Shown piece after piece: positions 9,183 to 20,380 of a stretch of DNA of 64,000 nucleotides. The notes under the pieces were generated by a model that was not told where the DNA came from, made no database searches, and saw only the letters and a list, made by a program, of their open reading frames with translations. Positions within the stretch are counted from its first letter, which is position 1. The number at the start of each line of letters is the position of its first letter. Made by a program: the position numbers and the translations under genes. Origin of the DNA: an uncultured Myxococcales bacterium (GTDB taxonomy: Bacteria; Myxococcota_A; Polyangia; Polyangiales; Polyangiaceae); the NCBI GenBank assembly GCA_937902985.1, contig CALFNG010000255.1:1-64000 (forward strand), in the 5' to 3' direction.

Positions 9183-10598
9183 CTAAATGTCGTAATAGAG
9201 AAAGAACTCGTGCGGCGTGGGGCGCATCCGGATCGGATTGAGTTCCTTGTTGCGTTTGAACTCGAGCCACTCGTGGATCGCGTCCTTCGTGAACACGTCG
9301 CCCTTGACCAGGAACTCGTGGTCCTTCTCGACGGCGTCGAGCGCCTCTTCAAGGCTGCCCGGCATGTGCGGGATGTCTTTGAGCTCCTCGGGAGAAAGAC
9401 CGTAGATGTCCTTGTCCATCGGATCGCCCGGGTTGATCTTGTTCTGGATCCCGTCGATACCGGCCATCAGCATCGCGCTGAACGCGAGGTACGGGTTGCA
9501 GCTCGGGTCCGGGAAACGGACCTCCACGCGGCGGGTCTTCGGGTTCGGTCCCGTGATCGGGATTCGGCAGCTCGCCGATCGGTTCCGGCTCGAGTAGGCC
9601 AGGTTGACCGGCGCCTCGAAGCCCGGGACGAGCCGGCGATACGAGTTGGTGGTCGGGTTCGTGAACGCCGCGATCGACTTCGCGTGCTTGATGATGCCCC
9701 CGATGTAATGGAGCGCCAGATCCGACAGGCCTGCGTAGCCGTCGCCCGCGAAGAGGGGCTTGCCCTCTTTCCAGATCGACTGGTGCACGTGCATGCCGCT
9801 GCCGTTGTCGCCGAAGAGCGGCTTGGGCATGAACGTCGCCGACTTGCCGGCCTTGCGAGCGGTGTTCTTGACGACGTACTTGAACCAGAGGAGCTGGTCG
9901 GCCGATTCGACGAGCTTCTTGAACTTGAGGCCAATCTCACACTGGCCGCCCGACGCAACTTCGTGGTGTCCGACTTCGACTTCGACGCCGGTTTCCATCA
10001 GCGTGGTCATCAAGGTCTGGCGGAAGTCAGCCAGCGTGTCGGTCGGCGGAACGGGGAAGTATCCCTCCTTGTGGCGCGTCTTGTAACCGAGGTTCGGGAA
10101 CTCTTCGCGACCGCTGTTCCACGCACCCTCGACGCTATCGAGGAAGTAGTAGCCCGCGTTCGGCTGCGAGTGATCGAAACGCACGTCGTCGAACACGAAG
10201 AACTCGGCCTCGGGGCCCATGTACGTGGTGTCGCCGAGGCCGCTCTGGCGGAGATACGCCTCGGCCTTCTTGGCGATGTGACGCGGGTCGCGCGAATACG
10301 GCTGCTTCGTGATGGGATCGAAGATGGAGTTCGTGAGGCTGAGCGTCGGGATGACATAGAAGGGGTCGATGCGCGCCGTGGTCGCATCGGGGATCATGAT
10401 CATGTCGGAGGCGTTGATCGGCTGCCACCCACGAATGGACGAGCCGTCGAACGCGATCCCGTCTTCGAACAGACTCTCGTCGAGGCGATTGACCGGGATG
10501 GTCGTGTGCTGCCACACGCCAGGGAAATCGATGAACTTCATGTCGACGAATTTGACGTCGTGCTTCTTCGCCAGCTCGATAACTTCCTTCGGTGTCAT
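9183..10598 (-). CDS. glnA: Glutamine synthetase type I
   Basis: [57 protein letters not shown]. Confidence 0.97.
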   Translation of the reverse strand: MTPKEVIELAKKHDVKFVDMKFIDFPGVWQHTTIPVNRLDESLFEDGIAFDGSSIRGWQPINASDMIMIPDATTARIDPFYVIPTLSLTNSIFDPITKQPYSRDPRHIAKKAEAYLRQSGLGDTTYMGPEAEFFVFDDVRFDHSQPNAGYYFLDSVEGAWNSGREEFPNLGYKTRHKEGYFPVPPTDTLADFRQTLMTTLMETGVEVEVGHHEVASGGQCEIGLKFKKLVESADQLLWFKYVVKNTARKAGKSATFMPKPLFGDNGSGMHVHQSIWKEGKPLFAGDGYAGLSDLALHYIGGIIKHAKSIAAFTNPTTNSYRRLVPGFEAPVNLAYSSRNRSASCRIPITGPNPKTRRVEVRFPDPSCNPYLAFSAMLMAGIDGIQNKINPGDPMDKDIYGLSPEELKDIPHMPGSLEEALDAVEKDHEFLVKGDVFTKDAIHEWLEFKRNKELNPIRMRPTPHEFFLYYDI

Positions 10599-10682
10599 GG
10601 CTCCTCCGACGTTCCCTCTTCTTGAGCGTCCGTTCACATCGGCCGGCTCGACGGGGTTGACGGCCCGCCCAGGCAAGCTTGG

Positions 10683-11105
<423 letters not shown>

Positions 11106-11154
11106 TTACCACCCTAACGTTTCACGTTTGTTTCGCGTTACGGACCCGCGCGCC

Positions 11155-12228
11155 GTGAGAACATCTCACCTCGCGCCGCCGCCCGATAACCCCCAATGGT
11201 CCTGTCGCCGTAGCTTGCCTCTCGTCCTAGGCAGGTATCCCACGCCGGTCGTACGCGTCGACTCCCTATCGACGTCGGAGAGCGATTTTTGGGTGAAGCG
11301 CGACGACCTGACGCACTCCGTCTACGGTGGCAACAAAGTACGGAAACTCGAGCGCCTCATCGCCGATGCGCGAGCCCGGGGCGCGACCCGCGTCGTGACG
11401 CTCGGCGCGGCCGGCAGCCACCATGTTCTCGCCACGACGTATTTCGGGAAGCGTGCCGGATTGGACGTCGAGGCGGTGCTCGTTCCGCAGCCGTCGACGC
11501 CTCACGTCCTCGACGTCCTCCGCGCCGACGTCGGGCTCGGGTTGCGCGCCTTTCCTGCGAGCTCGTGGTCCGCGGCGACGATCGCGTTCGCGCTGCGCGT
11601 GGCCTCCGGGGCATGGCCGGTGACGGTCGGCGGGTCGAACGTGTCGGGCTCGATGGGCTACGTCGACGGCGCGCGCGAGCTGGCGGCGCAGGTGCGTCGG
11701 GGCGACTTGCCCGAGCCCGACGTCTGCGTGGTCGCCCTGGGCTCGGGCGGCACGGCCGCGGGGCTCGCGGCGGGGTTCGCGGCGACCGGCCTGAAGACCC
11801 GCGTCGTCGGCGTTTGCGTTTCGAGCCCCGAATGGGTCGTTCGCCTCGTCGCCCTCTTTCTGGCTCGCGCGTGCGCGCGGCGCGCCGGGGTCGAGGGGGC
11901 GTTCGCCGCCGTTCGCGCTCGACTTTCGTTCGACGGGCGCTTCCTCGGCGCGGGCTACGGGCATCCGACAGACGCAGGCAACGAGGCCACCGCGTGGGCT
12001 CGCGACTGCGCGAACCTCACCCTCGATCCCACCTACACGGCGAAGGCGTTCGCCTCGGCGCTCTGGCAGGTGCGCGCTCGCCAGGCGAGACACGTGCTCT
12101 ACTGGCATACCCTCTCGAGCGCTCCGATGGCGCCGCTCCTGGCGGGCGCCCCGGAGGTGCGCGATCTCGACCCCGCCCTCGCCAGCCTGGCGAAGGTGGC
12201 GAGGTCGAAGCGGAAAGAGGTAGGCTGA
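11155..12228 (+). CDS. PLP-dependent protein, ACC deaminase/D-cysteine desulfhydrase-like
   Basis: FWVKRDDLTHSVYGGNKVRKLERLIADA; LGSGGTAAGLAAG; GTG start proposed. Confidence 0.8.
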   Translation: MRTSHLAPPPDNPQWSCRRSLPLVLGRYPTPVVRVDSLSTSESDFWVKRDDLTHSVYGGNKVRKLERLIADARARGATRVVTLGAAGSHHVLATTYFGKRAGLDVEAVLVPQPSTPHVLDVLRADVGLGLRAFPASSWSAATIAFALRVASGAWPVTVGGSNVSGSMGYVDGARELAAQVRRGDLPEPDVCVVALGSGGTAAGLAAGFAATGLKTRVVGVCVSSPEWVVRLVALFLARACARRAGVEGAFAAVRARLSFDGRFLGAGYGHPTDAGNEATAWARDCANLTLDPTYTAKAFASALWQVRARQARHVLYWHTLSSAPMAPLLAGAPEVRDLDPALASLAKVARSKRKEVG

Positions 12229-12361
12229 AGGGCTTTGGGTCCGGGACGAACAGGAGACGAAACCCGTCGATCGGATCTCGCCATTCGGTCTCGTGATGCC
12301 TACCATCGGCAATCCGAGCGGCAGACGCCGGCCTTGGAATAGCGGCCCGAGTTTACCTCCC

Positions 12362-12673
12362 ATGACCAGGAAACCTCGCTTTCCACCGGAACCGGACACG
12401 CGCCCCGACGCGCGTCGCTCCAAGAGACCGTCGGCGCACCGAAGCGGTCCGGCACCGAAAGACGCCCGCGCCCGATCCGAGGCGCCGACGCTGCCTCCGC
12501 CCGGCAAGAGCGCCCCCAAGGGCTCCTCTCGACCGGCTCGTTCGGGGCCCGTGCCACGCGATTCCAGCGTGCAGAAGGTCAAGCCCGACATGCCCGCCGC
12601 AACGGTCGACGAAGTGACCGCGGATCTTTCCCGAGACCCGCGGGCCGAGCAGGACGAAGACGAGGACAGCTGA
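12362..12673 (+). CDS. Hypothetical charged, Pro/Arg-rich protein
   Basis: ORF in frame between same-strand genes; low-complexity composition. Confidence 0.4.
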   Translation: MTRKPRFPPEPDTRPDARRSKRPSAHRSGPAPKDARARSEAPTLPPPGKSAPKGSSRPARSGPVPRDSSVQKVKPDMPAATVDEVTADLSRDPRAEQDEDEDS

Positions 12674-12675
12674 CC

Positions 12676-13419
12676 GTGCGGCCGCGCGTCGTCCTCTTCG
12701 ATCTCGACGGGACGGCGCTCACGTTCGAGGGGCTCCCGCCAGGACCCGGCCGCCGCGCCCTCGCCCTCGCCATGAGCGAACTGCACGCTGTCGAAGACGC
12801 GACCGACGGTCTTCGCCTCGCCGGCGGAACCGACCGCGCCCTCGTCCGCTCGATGCTCGAGCGCTCGCGCATCGGCGAAGGCGACGGCCGGGACGCCGCG
12901 ATCGCGCGGGTCCTCGAGGCGTACCTCGTGCACCTCGCTGCCGTTCTGCGCACGCGGCGTTACCGGCCCGTCGGCGACGTGGCCGGCACGGTCGCGACGC
13001 TTCGGGGCCGTGGCGTCGTCGTGGGCGTGGCCACGGGCAACACGCGCGGCGGCGCCCGGCTCAAGCTCGCGTCGGCGGGGCTCTCGTCGGTCTTCGACCT
13101 CGCGATGGGGGGGTTCGGGTGCGACGCCGAGCCGCGCGCCGAGATCGTTCGCGTCGCGGTCGAGCGCTGCGTCGCGGGCGCGGCGGGGACGCCCGGCATC
13201 GCGGACACGCGCGGCGGCGTGGACCTGGTCGTCGTGGGGGACACGGAGCACGACGTCAGCGCGGCCCGCGCCGTCGGCGCGCGCGTCGTGGGCGTCGCCG
13301 CGACGGCGCGAGCTCGCCTCGAACTCGAGGCCGCCGGCGCCGATGCGATCGTCGACGCTTGTGGCGAGGCTCTCGTGAGCGCCGTCCTCGCCGCGCACGC
13401 GAAGCCGGCTTCGCGATGA
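12676..13419 (+). CDS. HAD-family hydrolase
   Basis: VVLFDLDGTALTFEG (DxDGT), GVATGNTRGGARLKL, VVGDTEHDVSAARAVGARVVGVA. Confidence 0.85.
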   Translation: MRPRVVLFDLDGTALTFEGLPPGPGRRALALAMSELHAVEDATDGLRLAGGTDRALVRSMLERSRIGEGDGRDAAIARVLEAYLVHLAAVLRTRRYRPVGDVAGTVATLRGRGVVVGVATGNTRGGARLKLASAGLSSVFDLAMGGFGCDAEPRAEIVRVAVERCVAGAAGTPGIADTRGGVDLVVVGDTEHDVSAARAVGARVVGVAATARARLELEAAGADAIVDACGEALVSAVLAAHAKPASR

Positions 13420-13461
13420 GGGGCCGCCCTCTTGCCGCTGCGCGCCCGCGCATGAGAGCGT

Positions 13462-14577
13462 TTGGGCTTGCACGGACGAACGCGAACGCCCTCGCTCGCC
13501 CCGAGCGCCATCGCGCTCGTGGGGTTCGCTGCGCTCGTCGCGTGCGGCGAGGAGCCCACGGACGGACCCGACACACCGGACGCGACGGTCTCCGCGATCG
13601 AGGTGGTTCCCGATCGCGACGCCATGCCGGCGACGGTCGACGAAGAGGACCGAGCGGCCGACGGCGCACCCTTCGCCGTGGAGACGGACGTGGATGCGGC
13701 GCGGGACGCCGGAGACGGCGGCGGGATATGCCCCGACGACATGATCTCGGTCGACACGACCTATTGCCCCGACGTCGCCCGCACGTGCATCGACGCGGAG
13801 CACGACGACATCAACAACCTCGACATCTGCCACGCCTTCGCGCACCACCAGCACTGCCGCCTGCGCCCGCGGCGGATCGCGTTCTGCATCGATCGCTACG
13901 AGCATCCGAACCGCAAGGGCGCTCACCCGACGTGGATGCTCGACTGGTACCAGGCCGAGGCCACGTGCGAGTCGGCGGGGAAGCGACTCTGCTACGCGAG
14001 CGAATGGACGGCCGCGTGCGAAGGCCCTGAGCACACGCCGTTCCCTTATGGCTGGGAGCGCGACCACACCAAGTGCAACTTCGACAACTTCTTCATCGAG
14101 CCGAAGAAGTGGCCGCCGAAAGGGCAATTTCTCTTTTACTCGAGGAACCCCGAGGTCGCGCTCCCCGAGCTCGCCCGGCTCGACGAGAGCGTCCCGAGCG
14201 GCTCGATCGAGAGCTGCGCGAGCGGCTACGGGGTGGCCGACATGACGGGGAACGTCGACGAGTGGGTGATCAGCGACGTGGCGCCGCGAGAGAAGTCGCT
14301 GTGGGCGGGCCTCAAAGGGGGCGCCTGGGGGCACGTCCGCAGCCAGTGCCGGCCCATGACCTACAGCCACGACCCGGGCTTCTCGTATTACTTCGTCGGC
14401 TTCCGGTGCTGCCAGAACGCCCCCGGTGCGCCCCACTGGAGCCCGTCGGCCCAGGCGATGCGCGCGCCCGAAGTCGAGCCTCACGACTATGCGCCCGAGC
14501 CGATCGTCGTCGATCGCCCGGCCGGTCCGTCGAAGACCAAGTTCTTCCGGAGTGGCCATTACGGGCGTCCCGAATGA
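13462..14577 (+). CDS. SUMF1/formylglycine-generating-enzyme-like lipoprotein
   Basis: Lipobox ALVAC; GKRLCYASEWTAACEG; GVADMTGNVDEWV; GFRCC; TTG start uncertain. Confidence 0.75.
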   Translation: MGLHGRTRTPSLAPSAIALVGFAALVACGEEPTDGPDTPDATVSAIEVVPDRDAMPATVDEEDRAADGAPFAVETDVDAARDAGDGGGICPDDMISVDTTYCPDVARTCIDAEHDDINNLDICHAFAHHQHCRLRPRRIAFCIDRYEHPNRKGAHPTWMLDWYQAEATCESAGKRLCYASEWTAACEGPEHTPFPYGWERDHTKCNFDNFFIEPKKWPPKGQFLFYSRNPEVALPELARLDESVPSGSIESCASGYGVADMTGNVDEWVISDVAPREKSLWAGLKGGAWGHVRSQCRPMTYSHDPGFSYYFVGFRCCQNAPGAPHWSPSAQAMRAPEVEPHDYAPEPIVVDRPAGPSKTKFFRSGHYGRPE

Positions 14578-14603
14578 GGGCTCGCCGCGGCGATCGCAGC
14601 CGG

Positions 14604-14639
14604 CTCACGAGGGCCGGGGCCGGCTCACGAGGGCCGGGC
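14604..14639. repeat. 20-bp direct tandem duplication straddling the stop codon of the downstream minus-strand gene
   Basis: CGGCTCACGAGGGCCGGG at 14601 and 14621, exact period 20. Confidence 0.85.
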
Positions 14640-15371
14640 GCCGGCGAGCCGCGCGAAGTTCCGGAGCACGTCGTGGCCGCGAGTGCCGTCGTGGACGCGA
14701 GCGAGCATCGCGTCGGGGTCGAGCCCTTCGCCTCGCAAGATGCCCGCGCGCGCCAGCAGGTAGCCGCGCATGATCTCGGCGTCGAGCTCGGGATGAAACT
14801 GAACGGCGCGAACGCGGTCTCCGATCGCGAACGCGGCGACGGGGTCGAGCGCGGTCCTGGCGAGAACGAGCGCGCCCGGGGGAGGCCGCGTCACGGCGTC
14901 GACGTGCGTCGCGTGGACGTCGAAGGCGCGCGGCAAGCCCGCGAACAACGGATCGTCCATGGTGCGGGTCACCCGGACCGTGCCGATCTCGCGGCCGAGA
15001 GGGTTCTTCGTCACCTCGCCGCCGAGGGCCTGCGCGATCATCTGGTGGCCGAAGCAGATGCCGAAGAGCGGCACGCGCGCCAGCACGATCCGCCGGAGGA
15101 GCTCCTCGGCCCGAAGCATCCAGGGGGCTCGCTCGGTCACGCTCGAGCTCGAGCCGGTCATGATGAAAGCGTCGGCGTCGCGGGGCCCCGGGAGGGGGGC
15201 GCTGCCGCGAACGTCGTACACGGCCCACCTCCCGCGCCAGCCGTCGCCGGTCCGTCCGCGGATGAATCGCTCAAAGTCGCCGCGGAGGCGAGCGATGGCC
15301 GGGAGGGTCTCCCCCGCCACGAGGACGCCGAGGACCCGATCCGTTCCGCCGTTTGCGCATGCGCTGGTCAC
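14625..15371 (-). CDS. Class I glutamine amidotransferase (GMP synthase-like)
   Basis: VPLFGICFGHQMIAQALGGEV; AVQFHPELDAE. Confidence 0.85.
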   Translation of the reverse strand: MTSACANGGTDRVLGVLVAGETLPAIARLRGDFERFIRGRTGDGWRGRWAVYDVRGSAPLPGPRDADAFIMTGSSSSVTERAPWMLRAEELLRRIVLARVPLFGICFGHQMIAQALGGEVTKNPLGREIGTVRVTRTMDDPLFAGLPRAFDVHATHVDAVTRPPPGALVLARTALDPVAAFAIGDRVRAVQFHPELDAEIMRGYLLARAGILRGEGLDPDAMLARVHDGTRGHDVLRNFARLAGARPS

Positions 15372-15453
15372 GCGGCTAAAGTAACTGCAGACGAAGACGC
15401 AGACGAGGCCGTGGGCAGTGCGAGCCGGTCTCGCGCGCCGCCCGGCGTTCCCA

Positions 15454-17007
15454 GTGAATTCAACCCAGCTTTCGCTCCCCCTCGAAGAGTTCATCGCTCA
15501 AGGCTCTTTCAGCGGCGCGCCGGGGATTGCGCGCCACCGCCGGGTCTTCTGCAACCGCGACCTTCGCATGAACGGGATCGCGTGGGTGGGGTTCGACATG
15601 GACTACACGCTGGCGATCTACAACCAGAAGGAGATGGACGAGCTCTCCAGCCGGGCCACGATCGAGAAGCTGATCGCGCGCGGATACCCGGAATTCATCC
15701 GCTCGATCCCGTACTCGACCGAGTTCGCCGTGCGCGGCCTCCTCATCGACAAGCGGCTCGGGCACGTGCTCAAGATGAACCGCTACAAGCTCGTCACGAA
15801 GGGCTACCACGGCCTTCGCGAGCTCGGAAAAGACGAGCTGCGGCAGCTCTATCACTCGAAGAAGATCCGCCCGGCGACGCCGCGATTTCACTGGATCGAT
15901 ACGCTCTACGCGCTGAGCGAGGCCACCCTCTACGCCGCGCTCGTCGAGGCGATGACGCAGCGGCGCATGTCGATCGACTACGCGAAGACCTTCAACGACA
16001 TCCGCGAGGGCATCGACGAGGCCCACCGCGACGGGACGATCCTCGAGACCGTGGCGGGCGACTTCCCGCGCTTCGTCAACAAGGACCACGATCTCGCGCC
16101 GACGCTGCACAAGCTGCGGAGCGCGGGCAAGAAGCTCTTCGTCCTGACGAACTCGCGGTGGTCGTACACCGACCAGATGATGAAGTACCTGCTCGACGGC
16201 GAGATGAGCGAGTACCCGCACTGGCGCAACTATTTCGACGTCGTCATCGTGGCGGCGACCAAGCCGGCGTTCTTCCAGGAGCGGCGCCCGCTCATGGAAC
16301 GCGTCGAGCGCGACGGCGATCGCCTCGAGCCGGCCGCGTTCCCGCTCGAGCGGGGCAAGATCTACGAAGGCGGTAACCTCCACGACCTCGAGCGAGCCCT
16401 CGGCGCCGTGGGCGACGAGATCCTCTACGTGGGCGACCACATTTACGGCGACATCTTGCGGAGCAAGAAAGAGAGCGCCTGGCGAACGGCGATGATCATC
16501 CAGGAGCTCGAAGGGGAGGTCGTCGCCCACGAGTCGTGCAGCGAGGACATCGCCCGGGCGGAGCAGCTCGAAGACGGGCGCGATCGCCTCGAAGACGAGC
16601 TCCGCTTCTATCAGATGCGGTTCAAGGAGCTCTCGCGCCGGATCGAGCACCCGCACGCGCAGCTCGCGGCGCACGACGCTCGCTCTCCCCCGTTTGGCCT
16701 CCCGTTCGGCCTCTCGAACGGCGAGGCCGAGGCCGAGCGCGCCCGGACGAAGCGCGCCATCGACCGCGTGAGGGCGCGCCTGCGCCACGCGGAGGCCGAG
16801 CTCCAGGCCATCGACCGCCGCGTCGATCAGCGATTCCACCCCTACTGGGGGTCCCTCCTCAAAGAAGAGAACGAGCAGTCGAGCTTCGGCGCGCAGGTCG
16901 AGGAGTACGCGTGCCTCTACACGTCGCGCGTCAGCGACTTCCTCCTCTATTCGCCGCAGCAGTTCTACCGGAGCCCGCGCGACGAGATGGCCCACGAGCT
17001 GGGCTGA
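15454..17007 (+). CDS. HAD-IG family 5'-nucleotidase (cN-II-like)
   Basis: IAWVGFDMDYTLAIYN; KKLFVLTNSRWSYTDQMMKYL; ILYVGDHIYGDILRSKK. Confidence 0.9.
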   Translation: MNSTQLSLPLEEFIAQGSFSGAPGIARHRRVFCNRDLRMNGIAWVGFDMDYTLAIYNQKEMDELSSRATIEKLIARGYPEFIRSIPYSTEFAVRGLLIDKRLGHVLKMNRYKLVTKGYHGLRELGKDELRQLYHSKKIRPATPRFHWIDTLYALSEATLYAALVEAMTQRRMSIDYAKTFNDIREGIDEAHRDGTILETVAGDFPRFVNKDHDLAPTLHKLRSAGKKLFVLTNSRWSYTDQMMKYLLDGEMSEYPHWRNYFDVVIVAATKPAFFQERRPLMERVERDGDRLEPAAFPLERGKIYEGGNLHDLERALGAVGDEILYVGDHIYGDILRSKKESAWRTAMIIQELEGEVVAHESCSEDIARAEQLEDGRDRLEDELRFYQMRFKELSRRIEHPHAQLAAHDARSPPFGLPFGLSNGEAEAERARTKRAIDRVRARLRHAEAELQAIDRRVDQRFHPYWGSLLKEENEQSSFGAQVEEYACLYTSRVSDFLLYSPQQFYRSPRDEMAHELG

Positions 17008-17010
17008 TCG

Positions 17011-18165
17011 GTGCTCCCCACTCCCTTCCGTTCGCCCTCCCGTTCGCCGCTTCCGACGGCCCGAATCAAGGAGAGCCCGGACGACTTCGTCGTCGAAGAG
17101 CTCCCCGCGTACGCGCCGGCCGGGGCCGGCGACCACGTCTTCGTCCGCTTCACGAAGCGCGACCGCACCACGATGGACGCCGTGCGCGCGATCGCCCGTG
17201 CGCTCGCGTGCGATCCCCGCGCTGCCGGCTTTGCCGGCATGAAGGACAAGCGCGCCCTCACCACCCAGACGTTCTCGCTCCAGCCGCCGCGCGGAACGAC
17301 CTCCCTCGAGCTGGCCGCTCGCGCCCGCGAGCTCGCTCTCGTGGGGCTCGACGGGATCACGATCCACGAGGCCTGCCCGCATCCTCACAAGATGAGGGCG
17401 GGGCACCTCGCGGGGAACCGCTTCGCGATCACCGTCCGAGGTCTCGAGGCCGACCGGGTCTCCGAGGTCGCCCGCGCGCTCGAAGGCATCGCGCGGAGCG
17501 GCGTCCCCAACGCGTTCGGCGTGCAACGCTTCGGTTCGCGAGGCGATAACGCGACGCGCGCGCTCGCCTGGCTGCGGGGGGAAGAGCGCGGTCCGCGCGA
17601 TCCCCGGGTCTCGCGACTGCTCTGGTCGTCGCTCCAGTCGGCCGTGTTCAACGCCGTCCTCGACGAGCGGGTCCGCGACGGCACCTGGGTGACGCCCCTC
17701 GAGGGCGATCTGTTAAAACTTCGTACGTCCGGTGGACTCTTCGGCTGTGCAGACGTTCAGACTGACGGCCCGCGGGCCGCCTCGGGCGAAGTGTCCCCCA
17801 CCGGCCCGATCATCGGGGCGCGAATGCGCTGGCCCGAAGGGGCGCCCGCGGCGCTCGAACGGCGCGTAGCGGACAGCATCCTGGGCGCGGACTTCGATCT
17901 CGCCAAGACCCGCTCGCTCGGCGAAGGGAGCCGCCGCGCCTTGCGCTTGTGGGTCGAAGACCTCCGCTGGGAGCTCATCGAGACGACCGAGAGCGACCCG
18001 AACGGCCCGTACGGCACCGGCGTCGGGAAGAGCTCGGCCTGCATGCGGGTTTACTTCGTGCTACCGAAGGGGTCTTACGCGACGACGGTGCTTGCGGCCG
18101 CCGTCGACCTCGACGAAGTACGCGCGGCAGACGGGTCTTCGCCTGCTGACGAAGAGGATGCCTGA
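17011..18165 (+). CDS. truD: tRNA pseudouridine(13) synthase TruD
   Basis: IKESPDDFVVEELP; GFAGMKDKRALTTQ; GVPNAFGVQRFGSRGDN. Confidence 0.93.
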   Translation: MLPTPFRSPSRSPLPTARIKESPDDFVVEELPAYAPAGAGDHVFVRFTKRDRTTMDAVRAIARALACDPRAAGFAGMKDKRALTTQTFSLQPPRGTTSLELAARARELALVGLDGITIHEACPHPHKMRAGHLAGNRFAITVRGLEADRVSEVARALEGIARSGVPNAFGVQRFGSRGDNATRALAWLRGEERGPRDPRVSRLLWSSLQSAVFNAVLDERVRDGTWVTPLEGDLLKLRTSGGLFGCADVQTDGPRAASGEVSPTGPIIGARMRWPEGAPAALERRVADSILGADFDLAKTRSLGEGSRRALRLWVEDLRWELIETTESDPNGPYGTGVGKSSACMRVYFVLPKGSYATTVLAAAVDLDEVRAADGSSPADEEDA

Positions 18166-18190
18166 CGGAAACCGTGGGAGCCATAGCGAC

Positions 18191-18934
18191 GTGAATTCCC
18201 TGATCGAACGAGTGAAGAGCGCCATGGTCGGCCTGGGCACAGGCTGGATCCTGGCCCTCATGCTGGTCCTCAGCATCGTCTCGCTGGCCGTGATGCTCGA
18301 GCGCGTGTGGCTCTACTGGTCCCTCCGCGACGACATCGACGCATTGATGCGCGATCTGGGTCGCCTCCTTCGGGGCGGCGACATGGAGGGCGCCCGTCGC
18401 CGGCTCGAAGAGTCGCGCAGCGCCGAGGCGGCGGTCGTCGTCGCAGGGCTCGTCGAGGCGGACCGCGGCGTCCTTGCCGCCGAGGAGGCCATGGAGGGCG
18501 CGAGTTGCTTGCAGCGGGTGAAGCTCGAAAAGCGCCTCGCCTTCCTCGGTACGCTGGGCAATAACGCTCCGTTCATCGGGCTCCTCGGCACCGTCATCGG
18601 CATCGTCGCCGCGTTCGACGAGCTGAGTAAAGGCAAGACCGCCGTCGCTGGGGCCGCGGCGACGCAGCTCGCCCCCGAGGCGGTCATGGCGCGGATCTCC
18701 GAGGCGCTCGTCGCCACCGCGGTCGGGATCATGATCGCCATCCCGGCGGTCGCGGCGTTCAACGCGTTCCAGCGCGTCGTGCGGGGCACGGTCGCCAACA
18801 CCGAGGCCCTCGGACACATGCTCCTCGCTCACCTCAAGGCGGTGCCGGTCGCCGAAGGCGCTGCGGGCGAGGCCGGGATCGATCGCGCCACGCCGGCGCC
18901 GCGCTCGAAGGCCGAAGACACGGAGCGCAACTGA
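18191..18934 (+). CDS. MotA/TolQ/ExbB proton-channel family protein
   Basis: KRLAFLGTLGNNAPFIGLLGTVIGIVAAFDEL; GTG start. Confidence 0.92.
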   Translation: MNSLIERVKSAMVGLGTGWILALMLVLSIVSLAVMLERVWLYWSLRDDIDALMRDLGRLLRGGDMEGARRRLEESRSAEAAVVVAGLVEADRGVLAAEEAMEGASCLQRVKLEKRLAFLGTLGNNAPFIGLLGTVIGIVAAFDELSKGKTAVAGAAATQLAPEAVMARISEALVATAVGIMIAIPAVAAFNAFQRVVRGTVANTEALGHMLLAHLKAVPVAEGAAGEAGIDRATPAPRSKAEDTERN

Positions 18935-19416
18935 TGGCCGGCGGCTCTTCGGATGCGGGCGACGACGGCATCACGGGCATCAACGTCACGCCGCTGGTCG
19001 ATATCACGCTCGTTCTGCTGATCATTTTCATGGTCACGACGAAGATCGTCCTCAACCAGACCGTGCCTCTCGATCTTCCGAAAGCTGCCACGGGCACGAG
19101 CGACGTGCAGACCGTCTTCAGCATCGTGCTCGCTGCCGACGGGCGGGTCGTCGTCGACTCGAGCGTGGTCGCGAACGACGACGCGATCCTCGGTCTGGCT
19201 CGCAACGCGCAGACGGCGCACCCGGATCTCCGGGCGGTCATCAAGGCCGATGCGGCGGTCACCCACGGGCGCGTCATTCATGTGCTCGACCTGCTGAAGC
19301 AGGCCCACGTCTCCAAGATCGCGTTCGGCGTGATGCCGACGGGCGCGGCGCCCGTCGCGCCCCCCGTTCCGGGCCCGGCGGCCACGCCACCCACCGTCTC
19401 CGCGCCCCCGCACTAA
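18934..19416 (+). CDS. ExbD/TolR family protein
   Basis: GINVTPLVDITLVLLIIFMVTTKIV. Confidence 0.93.
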   Translation: MAGGSSDAGDDGITGINVTPLVDITLVLLIIFMVTTKIVLNQTVPLDLPKAATGTSDVQTVFSIVLAADGRVVVDSSVVANDDAILGLARNAQTAHPDLRAVIKADAAVTHGRVIHVLDLLKQAHVSKIAFGVMPTGAAPVAPPVPGPAATPPTVSAPPH

Positions 19417-19443
19417 CCGGACGAGCGTCGCGAGAGAAGCTTC

Positions 19444-20358
19444 ATGCCGGACGCCAAACGCCGACCGACGTCGAACAACGGGGCCTCCCATGCGGCCTTG
19501 TCTCGCCCTGTCCCTCGCTTCGCGCTGGGAGACGCCGGGGTCGCCGCTTACGACGACCCGATGAGCAAGGTGCTCGGCCTCGACGCGCAGACCGACAGCC
19601 CTGCGGCGTGGCTCGCCTATTCGCTCGGCGCCATCGCGCTCTTCCTCGGTCTCATGGTGACTGCGCGAGCCGTGACGGTCTTGCTCGCGTCGCTCGAAGC
19701 GCGTCCGCAAGAGGCGGCGAGCGCGCCGCAAGAGATCGAGGTGATGAAGGACGAGCCGCCGCCCCCCCCTCCGCCGGCCCCGGAAGAGACGGCGCAGCCG
19801 GAGCCTCCACCCGTGAAGGCCGCGCCGCACGACGCGCCGCCCCCGGCGGCCGCGCCTGCGCAGGCGGCCAAGGTCCTCACGCAGGAGCCGGATCCGAACG
19901 AGCCGGTCGATCTGACCGGCAACACCATCGTGCAGGGCAACGCCGACTCGTACGCGGGCGGTACGACGTCCGCGAACGGGACGAGCAATCGCGCCGTGCG
20001 CAACATCGTGACGAGTCCCGCGGGCGTTCCCGGGGGAACCGGCGCCCCTCAGGCGACGGCCCCGAGCGGCCCCGATCGGTCGAGAAAGTGCTCCGTCGGC
20101 GGAACCGAGTGGAACGCGCCGTTTCCGCCCGAGGCCGACACGGCGCAGATCGACGAGGCGTACGTCATGCTGCAGGTCGACGTGAAGCCCGATGGAACCC
20201 CCGCGGCGGTCAGGGTCCTGGCCGATCCCGGGAACGGCTTCGGGCGCGAGGCGCGCCGGTACGCGCTCGCGCAGCACTACCCGCCGGCGCTCGACCACGA
20301 CGGGAACCCGAGCCCAGGCCTGTGCACCTTCTCGACGAGGGTTCACTTCTCCCGGTAG
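19444..20358 (+). CDS. TonB-family energy transducer
   Basis: Pro-rich linker, C-terminal AYVMLQVDVKPDGTPAAVRVLADPGNGFGREARRYA; follows ExbB/ExbD. Confidence 0.85.
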   Translation: MPDAKRRPTSNNGASHAALSRPVPRFALGDAGVAAYDDPMSKVLGLDAQTDSPAAWLAYSLGAIALFLGLMVTARAVTVLLASLEARPQEAASAPQEIEVMKDEPPPPPPPAPEETAQPEPPPVKAAPHDAPPPAAAPAQAAKVLTQEPDPNEPVDLTGNTIVQGNADSYAGGTTSANGTSNRAVRNIVTSPAGVPGGTGAPQATAPSGPDRSRKCSVGGTEWNAPFPPEADTAQIDEAYVMLQVDVKPDGTPAAVRVLADPGNGFGREARRYALAQHYPPALDHDGNPSPGLCTFSTRVHFSR

Positions 20359-20380
20359 ACGACGTAGGAACGCGGTCGCG

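Noticed and set aside
11266-14559. 1097-aa minus-strand ORF, longest in the track
   Set aside because: Antisense to a PLP enzyme, HAD hydrolase and SUMF1 genes with clear motifs; Arg/Ala/Gly-rich composition typical of GC-driven antisense open frames.
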